Shown piece after piece: positions 26,732 to 34,846 of a DNA stretch of 64,000 bases (its first letter is position 1; every line of letters begins with the position of its first letter). The notes beneath the pieces are model-generated. The model made no database searches, was not told the DNA's origin, and worked only from the letters and a program-made list of their open reading frames with translations. This DNA is from CAMDHY01 sp046156265. GTDB lineage: Bacteria; Pseudomonadota; Alphaproteobacteria; Rhizobiales; Segnochrobactraceae. The translations under genes and the position numbers were made by a program. The stretch spans positions 62,001 to 126,000 of the forward strand of contig NZ_JAWDIR010000043.1 of the NCBI RefSeq assembly GCF_046156265.1, read 5' to 3'.

Positions 26732-28894
26732 TCACCCGTTTGGGCGGCCGCGCAGGTCGTGCTCGACGGCGAGGCGGCCGGTGCCGAGGCGCTCGCGGTA
26801 GACGGTGACGTTCTCCATGACGCGCTGCACGTAGTTGCGCGTCTCGCTGAACGGGATGCGCTCGACCCAGTCGACGACGTCGACGCGCGGATCGGCCGGA
26901 TCGCCGTAGCGCTGCACCCACTGGTTCACCCGGCCCGGGCCGGCGTTGTAGGCGACGAAGATCTTGACGTAGGAGCCGTCGAACTTCTTCACGAGCTCGT
27001 CGAGATGGGCGGCGCCGAGGGTGGCGTTGTAGGTGGCGTCGTTCATCTTCCCCGGGGCGTAGGGGATGCCATACTTCTTGGCGGTCGCCGCCGCCGTCGC
27101 CGGCATCATCTGCATCAGGCCGCGGGCGCCGACCGGCGAGGTGGCACCGGCGTTGAAGGTGCTCTCCTGCCGGGCGATGGCGTAGACGAGCGGGCGCTCG
27201 ATGCCGCCCGGAACGCGGGCGGCCGAGGGGATGCCCGCCGTCGGGAAGGCCAGACCGGCGACCGGAAGGCCGCGGTTCTGCGCCTCCTTGGCGACGTTCA
27301 GCGCGAAGTGGTGGTAGCCGTTGCGCTCGGCGAGCTGGGCGAGAAGGGCGACCTGGCCCGGCGTCGGCAGGGTTTCCGCGAGGTACTTGAACAGTGGCCA
27401 GGTGCGGTTCATCTCGCCGATGGCGATCAGCCGCTTGATCGCCTTCACGACGTCGTTCGCCTCGAAGGCTGCGGCATCGGAACCGGAGGGTTTCGCCGGC
27501 CCGCCGACGCCGGCGGACGCAGCGCCGAGCTTCTGGCGGGCGAGCTGGCCGTAGTAGGTCATTCCGTAGGCGGCGGCCTGCTTGTAGTAGGTCGCTGCCA
27601 TGCCCGAGCCCTGGGCCTCGGCGGCACGGCCCATCCAGTATTCGGCGCGGGCGCTCGAGATCGGCGTCTTGGCCACCTGGTCGAGCCGCTTGAAGTGCGC
27701 CATCGCCCGGGCCGGGTCCTTCAGGAAGCGCAGGGCGTACCAGCCGGCATGGAACTCGGCGTCCATGAACTGCACGTTGCCCGTGGCCGAGTGGGTGGCC
27801 GCGAGCTTGTAGGCGGTGGAGGCGTCGCCCTTGTCGAGGAGCTCGCGCGAGACGAGCCGGCGCTCGATCCACCACGCGTCCGGGTCGATCAGCACCGCCG
27901 GGTCGCGCGAGGCGGACAGGAGAACCTGTGCGGCCTCGGCATACTTCTCCTGCCGGCGCAGATGCTGGGCCTGGATGAACTTGTAGCTCGCGAGGCCCCG
28001 CACGTTGGCCGGAACGGCGTTCAACGCCGCAGCGACGCCCTTCGACTTCTGGTTCGTGGCGATGTGGGCGTCGACATAGGCGCGCTCGCCGGCCGACAGC
28101 AGCGGCTTCAGCTTGGCGGCCTGGCGCGAGCGGTCGTCGAACAGCAGCATCTCAGCGCGGCGGCGATGGTCGGCCTGGGTGAGGAGGTTGCCGAACTCCT
28201 TCAGCGTCGCGTCCTGCTGCGCGTCCGACATCTTCTCGGTCAGCCAGGCGCGGCGGATGACTTCAGCCGCGGCGGCGCGATTGCCGGAGGCGACGAGAGC
28301 CCGGGCATAGACCCGGGCGCCGTCGATCGACACGGGGGGCGAAGAGCGGAAGAGCGCGACGACCGTGCCGGCCGGCGGGTTCTCGCGCAGCAGCGCCGAT
28401 TCGGAGCGGGCGCGCATGGTCTCGGGGCTGGGCCAGCCCGGTGCCTCGCGGGCGAACGCGGTGATCGCGCTCGACGTCATGAACGGGCTGTCGGAGCGGA
28501 TCAGCAGCCAGTCGACGATGCGCCGGTCGGTGCCGTTCGACAGGCCGTTGCGGATAGCGTAGGCGCGGCGGCCATCGCCGGCATCCGCCGCCTTGATCGC
28601 CGCCTTGAGGTCGCCGGCGGCGACGTCCGTCGGCATCGCCCGGCCGGTGCCGGTGCCCGGCGCGACCGGCGTCGACGGCGCCATCAGGGCTTCGACGTCC
28701 GTGGTCGAGGGCGCGTAGGCGGTGGCGAGATCGACCGGTGCCGCACCGGTTGCGGCCTGGAACGGGCGCGACTTCGGCAGCGGCACCAGCGCCGATGTCT
28801 CGGCGAAGACGGGCGACCAGACGGTGCTCGCCGCCGCCAGCGCGGCGATCGTCGAAACGGGTAGGCGCAGGCGTCGCATCGTGGGTCGCATCAC
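26732..28894 (-). CDS. slt: Soluble lytic murein transglycosylase
   Basis: A 720-residue periplasmic enzyme that cleaves peptidoglycan glycan strands with formation of 1,6-anhydro-muropeptides. A signal peptide ('TIAALAAASTVWSPVFA') is followed by ~500 residues of alpha-helical superhelix (Slt70 U-domain type) with repeated TPR-like pairs such as 'AEYWMGRAAEAQGSGMAATYYKQAA'. The C-terminal SLT domain has the catalytic Glu in 'ARQESTFNAGATS' and 'GLMQMMPATAAATAKKYG'. The start is at 28894 or at codon 6 (28879). It is transcribed toward rimO, 149 bases apart. Confidence 0.92.
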   Translation of the reverse strand: MMRPTMRRLRLPVSTIAALAAASTVWSPVFAETSALVPLPKSRPFQAATGAAPVDLATAYAPSTTDVEALMAPSTPVAPGTGTGRAMPTDVAAGDLKAAIKAADAGDGRRAYAIRNGLSNGTDRRIVDWLLIRSDSPFMTSSAITAFAREAPGWPSPETMRARSESALLRENPPAGTVVALFRSSPPVSIDGARVYARALVASGNRAAAAEVIRRAWLTEKMSDAQQDATLKEFGNLLTQADHRRRAEMLLFDDRSRQAAKLKPLLSAGERAYVDAHIATNQKSKGVAAALNAVPANVRGLASYKFIQAQHLRRQEKYAEAAQVLLSASRDPAVLIDPDAWWIERRLVSRELLDKGDASTAYKLAATHSATGNVQFMDAEFHAGWYALRFLKDPARAMAHFKRLDQVAKTPISSARAEYWMGRAAEAQGSGMAATYYKQAAAYGMTYYGQLARQKLGAASAGVGGPAKPSGSDAAAFEANDVVKAIKRLIAIGEMNRTWPLFKYLAETLPTPGQVALLAQLAERNGYHHFALNVAKEAQNRGLPVAGLAFPTAGIPSAARVPGGIERPLVYAIARQESTFNAGATSPVGARGLMQMMPATAAATAKKYGIPYAPGKMNDATYNATLGAAHLDELVKKFDGSYVKIFVAYNAGPGRVNQWVQRYGDPADPRVDVVDWVERIPFSETRNYVQRVMENVTVYRERLGTGRLAVEHDLRGRPNG

Positions 28895-29191
28895 AACTCT
28901 CGTCGTTAGCGCGTACCGGCGATGCCGTCCGCGTCATCACTCCAGTTCAGCCCGTCCCACGCTGCTATATAGCGCGACACGCCGCCGGGTGCGACCACGC
29001 GAACCGATCACAACGGCGCGGGAACAGCCGAACCGCGCAATTGTGACCATGTCAGGGTGAACAAAGCGTTTCGGTGCCGAGGGCGTTGAGGCAGAGACAG
29101 CTCGATCCTCGCCCCGCCCGCCGATGAAGCGGCCGGCCTCCGGGGCGGCGCGGTGAGCCTCAATCGCCACCGCCACCGCCCGGAGCGAGGC
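28895..29191. other. Intergenic region upstream of slt
   Basis: This 297-base gap holds no gene that I can support. CTATAT on the minus strand (28970-28965), 70 bases before the slt start, is the most likely -10 element of the slt promoter; the hexamer 17 bases upstream, GTCGCA, is a poor -35. The right end carries GAGGCTC-A-GAGCCTC (29187-29201), a perfect short palindrome across the stop codon of the next gene. Confidence 0.35.
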
Positions 29192-29674
29192 TCAGAGCCT
29201 CGGGGTCGCGACCGCGAAGATCGTGACCGTGCACCCCTCGGTGCCGCCGAAGTTTCCGAGCGTGCCGTCGATGGTGACGACCGGCGTATCGGCGCGGATC
29301 TTGTCCGGCGTGATGGCGAGGCTGAACTTCGAACTGAACGAGAAGGCACCGACCTGGCCGGACAGGCCCGTGGCGTTGAAGGTGCCCTTCCGGCTGCCGC
29401 CCGGCAGCGCCTTACCGTCGGGCATCAGGAAGGTGTAGCCGTAGCGCTGCTCCATCAGTTGCAGGCCGCCACCCCGGTTGTTGCTCGGACGCACGGCGGA
29501 GCGGAAGATCAGCCGGAACTCCGCTCCGACAGCCCAGCCGTCGTCGATGCAGACGTTGTTGACCGCCGTCACCTTGGCGATGCCGTCGAAGACGGGAACC
29601 TCGGTCGCCGCTGTGGCCGCGCCGCAGCCCAAGGCCGTCGCCACCAGCGCGGCCAATCCCATTGCTCTCTTCAT
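29192..29674 (-). CDS. Secreted protein of unknown function (160 residues)
   Basis: I do not recognise a family. The protein has a clear Sec signal peptide ('GLAALVATALGCGAATAA', cleavage near 22; the Cys is not in a good lipobox) and a ~138-residue beta-rich mature part with two cysteines ('NNVCIDDGW' and 'TEGCTVTIFAV') that could form a disulfide in the periplasm. A GGGGCTGGG ribosome site precedes the ATG. A second secreted orphan of similar size lies upstream on the same strand, 149 bases away. The two mature parts are not obviously homologous, though both end with a conserved-looking C-T/I-V strand. Confidence 0.65.
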   Translation of the reverse strand: MKRAMGLAALVATALGCGAATAATEVPVFDGIAKVTAVNNVCIDDGWAVGAEFRLIFRSAVRPSNNRGGGLQLMEQRYGYTFLMPDGKALPGGSRKGTFNATGLSGQVGAFSFSSKFSLAITPDKIRADTPVVTIDGTLGNFGGTEGCTVTIFAVATPRL

Positions 29675-29823
29675 ATTCCCAGCCCCAGTTATGCCAGCGT
29701 TTCAACCCCGCGGTGCATAAGTAGCCGGCGCAGTAAGGGGCTCGCAACGATGAAGCGGGACGGGTCTGGCGGGCCACGCGATCGTGAACGGCACTCCGTT
29801 CTCCGGGCATTCGGCTGCGCGCC

Positions 29824-30297
29824 TCACGACGGCTTCGACGTGCCCTTGACGATGCAGGTGGCGAGGTTCGCGGTGCCGAAGAAGAAGAAGCTGATGACGG
29901 CCGTCTTGGCCCCCTCGACGACGAAGTTCGTCGGCGTCTTAACGATGGCGATCTCGGTCGCGCCGTCGGTCGACCGCGATGCGATCGGCAGGAGTTCCAG
30001 GAACACCGCCTCAATGGAGACCTGGCCGCCCTGGGCCTGGCCGTCCGAACCGACGGCGCACTGAATCTCGGTGATCGTCGTGAGACGCCCGGCCTTGCCC
30101 TTGAACGTCCCTGAGCAGTTCGGCCCACCGCACTCCAGCTCGACGTTCTTGAAGAAGCTCTTCTCCCCCTTCGCGGTTGGAGCGGACTCGAGCGTTGCCT
30201 GCTTGCCGCCCTGGCCGAGCGCCGCAGCGAGGGATGCATTGGACGTCATTGGCAGCGAAGCCGCGGCGACAATCAGCATGGCAATGGACTTGTTCAT
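29824..30297 (-). CDS. Secreted protein of unknown function (157 residues)
   Basis: No recognised domain. ATG 30297 follows GGGAGATTT and gives a signal peptide 'SIAMLIVAAASLPMTSNASLAAA'. The mature region is beta-rich with three or four cysteines ('ELECGGPNCSG', 'EIQCAVGS', 'LATCIVKG'), consistent with disulfides in the periplasm. 'VISFFFFGTANLATC' near the C-terminus is unusually aromatic. An earlier ATG at 30327 is less likely, as it would put charged residues before the signal peptide. Function and partner are unknown; its neighbour at 29192-29674 has the same size and orientation. Confidence 0.65.
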   Translation of the reverse strand: MNKSIAMLIVAAASLPMTSNASLAAALGQGGKQATLESAPTAKGEKSFFKNVELECGGPNCSGTFKGKAGRLTTITEIQCAVGSDGQAQGGQVSIEAVFLELLPIASRSTDGATEIAIVKTPTNFVVEGAKTAVISFFFFGTANLATCIVKGTSKPS

Positions 30298-30467
30298 GGA
30301 AATCTCCCGACCTGGGCCTCTCCGCACATCCTGCGGCGGGCATGACGCTACAATCTCGCCGCGAGCCCTCGGGCGCTGTGGCGTGTGTCACAGTTCGGTC
30401 GCCGCCTGTCCGACGGACGCTCTCGCGCAAGCGCCGGTAACACCCCTCTGCAGCGTCTGCGGGCGTC

Positions 30468-30496
30468 CTTGAAGCGGCGAGGCGCCGCGACTATTG
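30468..30496 (+). promoter_or_regulatory. Sigma-70 promoter of dapA-smpB
   Basis: CTTGAA (30468-30473), a 17-base spacer and CTATTG (30491-30496) match the Rhizobiales housekeeping consensus and lie 53 bases before the dapA start codon. Promoter function is inferred. Confidence 0.6.
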
Positions 30497-30549
30497 TCGC
30501 GCCGCTTCCGGCCAGAGCGCCGGCACGAATGCCCCTCGGGAGAAACGCC

Positions 30550-31425
30550 ATGTTCAAGGGTTCGATCACCGCGCTCGTCACGCCCATGCGCGACGGCAAG
30601 GTGGACGAGAAAGCGTTCTCCGATTTCGTCGAGTGGCAGATCGCCGAGGGAACGCACGGCCTCGTGCCGGTCGGTACCACCGGCGAATCGCCGACGCTGA
30701 GCCACGACGAGCACAAGCGCGTCGTGACGCTGTGCATCGAGGCGGCGAACGGGCGCGTGCCGGTGATCGCCGGCGCCGGCTCCAACAACACCGCCGAGGC
30801 GATCGACCTCGCCCGCCATGCCGAGGCGGCGGGCGCGCAGGGCGTGCTCGTCGTCACGCCCTACTACAACAAGCCGAGCCAGGAGGGCATGTATCGCCAC
30901 TACATGGCGATCGACGCCGCTATCGGCATCCCGATCATCATCTACAACATCCCGCCGCGCTCGATCGTCGACATGAGCGTCGAGACGATGGCTCGCCTCT
31001 ACGAGGACGGCCGCAACATCAAGGGCGTGAAGGACGCGACGGCGAAGATCGACCGCGTCAGCCTGCAGCGCCACGCCATGGGGCCGGACTTCATCCAGCT
31101 CTCCGGCGAGGACGGCACGGCGCTCGGCTACATGGCGCACGGCGGCCACGGCTGCATCTCGGTGTCGTCGAACGTCGCGCCGGGGCTGTGCTCGCGCTTC
31201 CAGTCGGCCTGCCTGCAGGGCAACTACGCGGCCGCGCTCGAACTCAACGACAAGCTGACGCCGCTGCATCGGGCGATGTTCCTCGAGCCGAGCCCGGCGG
31301 GAGCCAAGTACGGCCTGTCGGTGTTGGGCAAGGTCAGGAACGAATTGCGCCTGCCGATGTTGCCGCTCACTGCGGCTGCGGAGGGCGAGGTCCGCGCGGC
31401 GATGCAGCACGCCGGATTGCATTGA
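30550..31425 (+). CDS. dapA: 4-hydroxy-tetrahydrodipicolinate synthase
   Basis: A 291-residue TIM-barrel aldolase that condenses pyruvate with aspartate semialdehyde in lysine and diaminopimelate synthesis. 'GTTGES' (42-47), the Tyr pair in 'TPYYNKPSQEG' (Y105, Y106), Tyr132 in 'IIYNIPPR' and the Schiff-base Lys161 in 'IKGVKDAT' are all present and correctly spaced. Full family length. It is followed by smpB after 13 bases, a common alphaproteobacterial arrangement. Confidence 0.95.
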   Translation: MFKGSITALVTPMRDGKVDEKAFSDFVEWQIAEGTHGLVPVGTTGESPTLSHDEHKRVVTLCIEAANGRVPVIAGAGSNNTAEAIDLARHAEAAGAQGVLVVTPYYNKPSQEGMYRHYMAIDAAIGIPIIIYNIPPRSIVDMSVETMARLYEDGRNIKGVKDATAKIDRVSLQRHAMGPDFIQLSGEDGTALGYMAHGGHGCISVSSNVAPGLCSRFQSACLQGNYAAALELNDKLTPLHRAMFLEPSPAGAKYGLSVLGKVRNELRLPMLPLTAAAEGEVRAAMQHAGLH

Positions 31426-31438
31426 GGATGGACCGGCG

Positions 31439-31918
31439 ATGAATGCACCCCGCGGGCCGACCGGCCCGATCAAGGTCGTCGCCGACAATCGCAAGGCGCG
31501 CTTCAACTATGAGATCCTCGACACCCTCGAGGCCGGCATCATGCTGACCGGCACCGAGGTGAAGTCGCTGCGCGCCGGCAAGAGCACCATTGCCGACGCC
31601 TATGCGGCCGAGCATCGTGGCGAGCTCTTCCTCTACAACGCCTACATCCCGGAATATCTGCAGGCGAACCAGTTCAACCACGAGACGCGGCGGCCGCGGA
31701 AGCTGCTCGTGCACCGCCGCCAGGTGAACAAGCTCGCCGGCGCGGTCCAGCGCGAGGGCATGACCGTCGTGCCGCTCAAGCTCTACTTCAACGAAAAGGG
31801 CCGGGCGAAGGTCGAACTCGGGCTCGCCAAGGGCAAGAAGCTGCACGACAAGCGCGAGGCCGACAAGGAGCGGACGTGGAACCGCGACAAGGCCCGCATC
31901 CTCAGGGACCGCGGGTGA
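31439..31918 (+). CDS. smpB: SsrA-binding protein SmpB
   Basis: A 159-residue RNA-binding protein needed for tmRNA-mediated rescue of stalled ribosomes. Diagnostic stretches: 'NRKARFNYEILDTLEAGI', 'GTEVKSLRAGK', 'HRRQVNKL', 'GLAKGKKLHDKRE' and the basic C-terminal tail that enters the mRNA channel. The ssrA gene itself is not in the window. Its stop overlaps the GTG start of the SDR gene by four bases. Confidence 0.96.
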   Translation: MNAPRGPTGPIKVVADNRKARFNYEILDTLEAGIMLTGTEVKSLRAGKSTIADAYAAEHRGELFLYNAYIPEYLQANQFNHETRRPRKLLVHRRQVNKLAGAVQREGMTVVPLKLYFNEKGRAKVELGLAKGKKLHDKREADKERTWNRDKARILRDRG

Positions 31919-32760
31919 GCGAAGCCTTGGGCGCCGCGCTGCCGGCGGCCGGGACGCCGCTGCGCACCATCGCGCTGACCGGCGCCTCGAGCGGCATCGG
32001 CGCGGCGCTTGCCGCGGAACTCGCGGGTCCCGGTGTTCGCCTGGCGCTGGCCGGGCGCGAGGCGGCCCGTCTCGAGGAGGTCGCCACGGCCTGCCGGACG
32101 AGGGGGGCTGTCGTCGAGACGGCGCTGGTCGACGTGCGCGACCGCGCCGGTCTGCACGCCTGGCTCGCCGCGGTGGACGCTGGCGGGGAGGTTGATGTGC
32201 TGATCGCCAATGCCGGCGTGTCAGCCGGCCTCGGGCCGAGGAAGTCCCGTGAGACGAACGAGGACGTTCGCCGGCTCGTCGAGGTGAACCTCATCGGTGC
32301 CATCGACACCGTCTCCGGCCTGGTCGAGGTGATGCGCGCCCGCCGGCGCGGACAGATCGTCATCGTCGCCTCCGTCGCCGGGCTGCGCGGGTATCCGGCA
32401 ATGCCGACCTATTCGGCGACGAAGGCGGCGCTGATTGCCTATGGCGAGGCCATCCGCGGCTGGCTGCGCCCGTCGGGGGTATCGGTCACAGTCGTGTGCC
32501 CCGGCTTCGTGACGTCGCCGATGTCGGCCCGTCACAAGGGCTCGAAGCCCTTCGAGATGCCGGTGGAGAAGGCGGCGCGGATCATCGCCCGCGGGATCGC
32601 CGGCAGGCGCGCCGTCGTCGCGTTTCCGTTCCTGCTGGCGCTCGGCGCCCGGTTGTCGCGGCTATTGCCGGCGGCCCTGTCGGACCGGGCCTTCGAGCCG
32701 TTTGCGGCGAAGATCGAGCGGGACCCGCGCGCCGACGTCGACGGCCGCGGGCCGGAGTGA
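31915..32760 (+). CDS. Short-chain dehydrogenase/reductase
   Basis: A 281-residue classical SDR. Cofactor motif 'TGASSGIGAAL', 'ANAG' (NAG motif), catalytic Ser in 'VIVASVAGLRG', Tyr and Lys in 'PTYSATKAAL' and 'VCPGFVTSPMS' are present. A C-terminal hydrophobic segment ('AVVAFPFLLALGARLSRLLPAAL') resembles membrane-associated SDRs acting on lipids or ketones. GTG at 31915 overlaps the smpB stop (GTGA), so it is translationally coupled. Substrate unknown. Confidence 0.87.
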   Translation: MSEALGAALPAAGTPLRTIALTGASSGIGAALAAELAGPGVRLALAGREAARLEEVATACRTRGAVVETALVDVRDRAGLHAWLAAVDAGGEVDVLIANAGVSAGLGPRKSRETNEDVRRLVEVNLIGAIDTVSGLVEVMRARRRGQIVIVASVAGLRGYPAMPTYSATKAALIAYGEAIRGWLRPSGVSVTVVCPGFVTSPMSARHKGSKPFEMPVEKAARIIARGIAGRRAVVAFPFLLALGARLSRLLPAALSDRAFEPFAAKIERDPRADVDGRGPE

Positions 32761-32769
32761 TCGCGGCGT

Positions 32770-33876
32770 CTACTCGGCCGCCGGCATCGCGGCCGGGTCC
32801 GGCATGGCCGCACGCGCCGCGGTGCGGGCGCGGCGCACCCGGGCGCGCGCCTTCGACGGGGCGGCGGTCGATTCGCGCACCACGAGGTCGACCGGCAGCA
32901 CGACGTGCCGTCGCCGGCGCTGCTCCGGCGGCGTCTCGATCGTCTCGAGCAGGATGTCGGCCGCCTCGTGGCCGGCGTCGTACTGCTGCACGCGGATGGT
33001 CGTGAGCGCCGGGAACAGCCGGTCCACCATCGGCATGTCGTTGTAACCGGTCACCGAGATGTCGTCCGGGCAGGACAGCCCGCGCCGGCGCAGCGCCGCG
33101 ATGGCGCCGATGGCGAGGCGATCGTTCGAGCAGACGATGGCGGTGAACGGCACGCCGCGGGAGAGCAGTTCTTCTGCGCAGCGCACGCCTTCCTCGTCGT
33201 TGAAGGCATTGGCGACCGCGATCAGGCGCGGATCGTCGTCGAGGCCCAGCAGGTCGCGGTGGTGCTCGAACGCCCTCAGGCGCGTCGCGCCGGTCGACAG
33301 CGCCTGCGGGCCGGCGATGTTGGCGACGTGCTGGTGGCCGAGCCCGGCGACGTGGCCGAGGATCAGCTTCATGCCGGCGTCCTCGTCGTTGACGACGGAG
33401 GAGATGCCGGGATCGTCCACCTGGCGGTTGACCGTGACGATCGGCAGGCCGTCCTGCGAAAGCCGCGAGATCGCCTCGTCGTCGCGCTCGACGCTCGCCA
33501 TGATGAGCCCGTCGACGCCACGGGCGCGGAAGGTCTGGGTGATGCTCACCTCGCGACGGCGATTGCCGTCGGTGTTGGCGAGGATCGCCACATAACCGCT
33601 CGCGGCGAGGCGGTCCTCGATGCCGCGGATGATCGGCGGGAACACCGGATTGGTGATGTCGGGGACGACGACGCCGATGGTGCGCGTGCGGTTGGTTTTG
33701 AGCGAATAGGCGGCGGCGTTCTGGCGATAGTCGAGCTCGGTCGAGACCTTGAGGATCTGTTCCGCCACCTCGGCGGTGATGAGGTGGCGCGTCTTCGGGT
33801 CGAGCGCCCGAGAGACCGTCGAGACGTGCACGCCGACGGCCTCGGCGACATCCTTCAGGGTAACGCGCTTCTTCAT
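32770..33876 (-). CDS. LacI-family transcriptional repressor (proposed regulator of the neighbouring regulon)
   Basis: A 368-residue regulator. The N-terminal helix-turn-helix and hinge are textbook LacI: 'VTLKDVAEAVGVHVSTVSRAL' region (5-25), then a hinge helix around 'NAAAYSLKTNRT'. Residues ~60-330 form the periplasmic-binding-like ligand domain ('IGVVVPDITNPVFPPIIRGIE', 'VDGLIMASVERDD', 'VTGYNDMPM'). The C-terminal ~35 residues are an Arg/Ala-rich extension not typical of the family. Its own promoter contains a perfect GCAAACGNTTGC operator, and three more copies lie before neighbouring operons. The ligand domain of this branch normally binds sugars or nucleosides, but the genes controlled suggest another type of effector. 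Confidence 0.92.
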   Translation of the reverse strand: MKKRVTLKDVAEAVGVHVSTVSRALDPKTRHLITAEVAEQILKVSTELDYRQNAAAYSLKTNRTRTIGVVVPDITNPVFPPIIRGIEDRLAASGYVAILANTDGNRRREVSITQTFRARGVDGLIMASVERDDEAISRLSQDGLPIVTVNRQVDDPGISSVVNDEDAGMKLILGHVAGLGHQHVANIAGPQALSTGATRLRAFEHHRDLLGLDDDPRLIAVANAFNDEEGVRCAEELLSRGVPFTAIVCSNDRLAIGAIAALRRRGLSCPDDISVTGYNDMPMVDRLFPALTTIRVQQYDAGHEAADILLETIETPPEQRRRRHVVLPVDLVVRESTAAPSKARARVRRARTAARAAMPDPAAMPAAE

Positions 33877-33905
33877 TCCACCGAGCCGTTGCGAGTCATG
33901 TGACG

Positions 33906-33938
33906 AGTATAGAGGCGGCGCAAACGCTTGCAAAGCGG
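33906..33938 (-). promoter_or_regulatory. lacI promoter with operator O1
   Basis: On the minus strand TTTGCA, 17 bases, TATACT (33911-33906) form a promoter 30 bases before the lacI start. The operator GCAAACGCTTGC (33920-33931, plus-strand reading) lies within the spacer and overlaps the -35 box, as expected for self-repression. The parA gene starts 114 bases to the right, so the same site could affect it. Confidence 0.75.
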
Positions 33939-34044
33939 CCGGCCGGCCACTTGCATGCGAGCCGGTTGCATTCGTCCAGATTGAGCACCTTTGTTGTTGT
34001 GAGAATGGCAGGCTCGCCCACCGTCGACGGAGGATCGGATTCCC

Positions 34045-34683
34045 ATGGGACGCATCATCACGTTCGCGCAGCAGAAGGGCGGTTCCGGCAAGACGACGAT
34101 GGCGGCCCATCTGGCGGTGGCGCTGCTCCGCGCCGGCAACAGCGTCGCCATCCTCGACGTCGACCCGCAGGGAAGCCTCGGGGAATGGTTCGAGCGGCGC
34201 GAAGCGTCGATGGGGGAGGGGGAGACCGGCCTCGTCTTCCGCACTGCGAGCGGATGGGGTGCCCGTCGCGAGGCGCGGTCGCTGGCGCGTGATCACGATT
34301 TCGTCGTCGTCGACACGCCGCCGAAGTCGGACTCCGAATCGCGGCCGGCGATCGAAGCGGCTGATCTCGTCTGCGTGCCGGTGCAGCCGACACCGGTCGA
34401 CCTCTGGGCGACACGGCCGACACTGGAGCAGGTGCAGAAGGAGGGCACGCGCTCGCTCATCATCGTCAATCGCGCGGTCGGCCGGGCGTCCCTCACGGGC
34501 GAGATGGTGAAGGCGATCCGGGACCTCGGTCACCCGGCGGCTGCGGTCGCCATCGGCAGCCGGGTTGCCTTCGCGGCGAGCATGGGCGAAGGGCGCACGG
34601 TGATGGAGACGGCGCCGGGCTCGAAGGCGGCCGCGGAGATCGAGGCCTTCGCCGCCGAGGTGCTGAGGCACGCGACAAGCTGA
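34045..34683 (+). CDS. Orphan ParA-family ATPase
   Basis: A 212-residue deviant-Walker ATPase of the ParA/MinD superfamily: Walker A' 'QQKGGSGKTT' (9-18), 'ILDVDPQGSLGEW' (A' Asp region) and Walker B 'FVVVDTPPKSDSE'. No parB or parS-like repeat is adjacent, so it is not a standard partition locus. Small orphan ParA proteins place chemoreceptor arrays, cellulose synthase, carboxysomes or other cargo in alphaproteobacteria. It sits between lacI and the M24-led operon on the operon strand; whether LacI controls it is unclear. An AAGGAGG-type site is not obvious; CGGAGGATCGG precedes the ATG. Confidence 0.87.
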   Translation: MGRIITFAQQKGGSGKTTMAAHLAVALLRAGNSVAILDVDPQGSLGEWFERREASMGEGETGLVFRTASGWGARREARSLARDHDFVVVDTPPKSDSESRPAIEAADLVCVPVQPTPVDLWATRPTLEQVQKEGTRSLIIVNRAVGRASLTGEMVKAIRDLGHPAAAVAIGSRVAFAASMGEGRTVMETAPGSKAAAEIEAFAAEVLRHATS

Positions 34684-34737
34684 TGCGAGCCATGCGAAAA
34701 GGTCGGTCGCTGCGACGGAGGAATGCACGCACCGACG

Positions 34738-34779
34738 CTTGACTTCCATATGCGCCGGGAGATACTTGCAAACGATTGC
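34738..34779 (+). promoter_or_regulatory. Promoter and LacI operator O2 of the M24-E1-ALDH-E2 operon
   Basis: CTTGAC (34738-34743), exactly 17 bases and GATACT (34761-34766) form a strong sigma-70-type promoter. The operator GCAAACGATTGC (34768-34779) starts two bases after the -10 box, over the predicted transcription start, a position at which a bound LacI protein blocks initiation. The M24 start codon is 67 bases further on. Confidence 0.8.
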
Positions 34780-34846
34780 ATTGGCGGGCGAACCGCTGCC
34801 CGGCGAGCGCCGTGGCGCGGCCGGAGACGAAAGAGGAGATGCCCGG

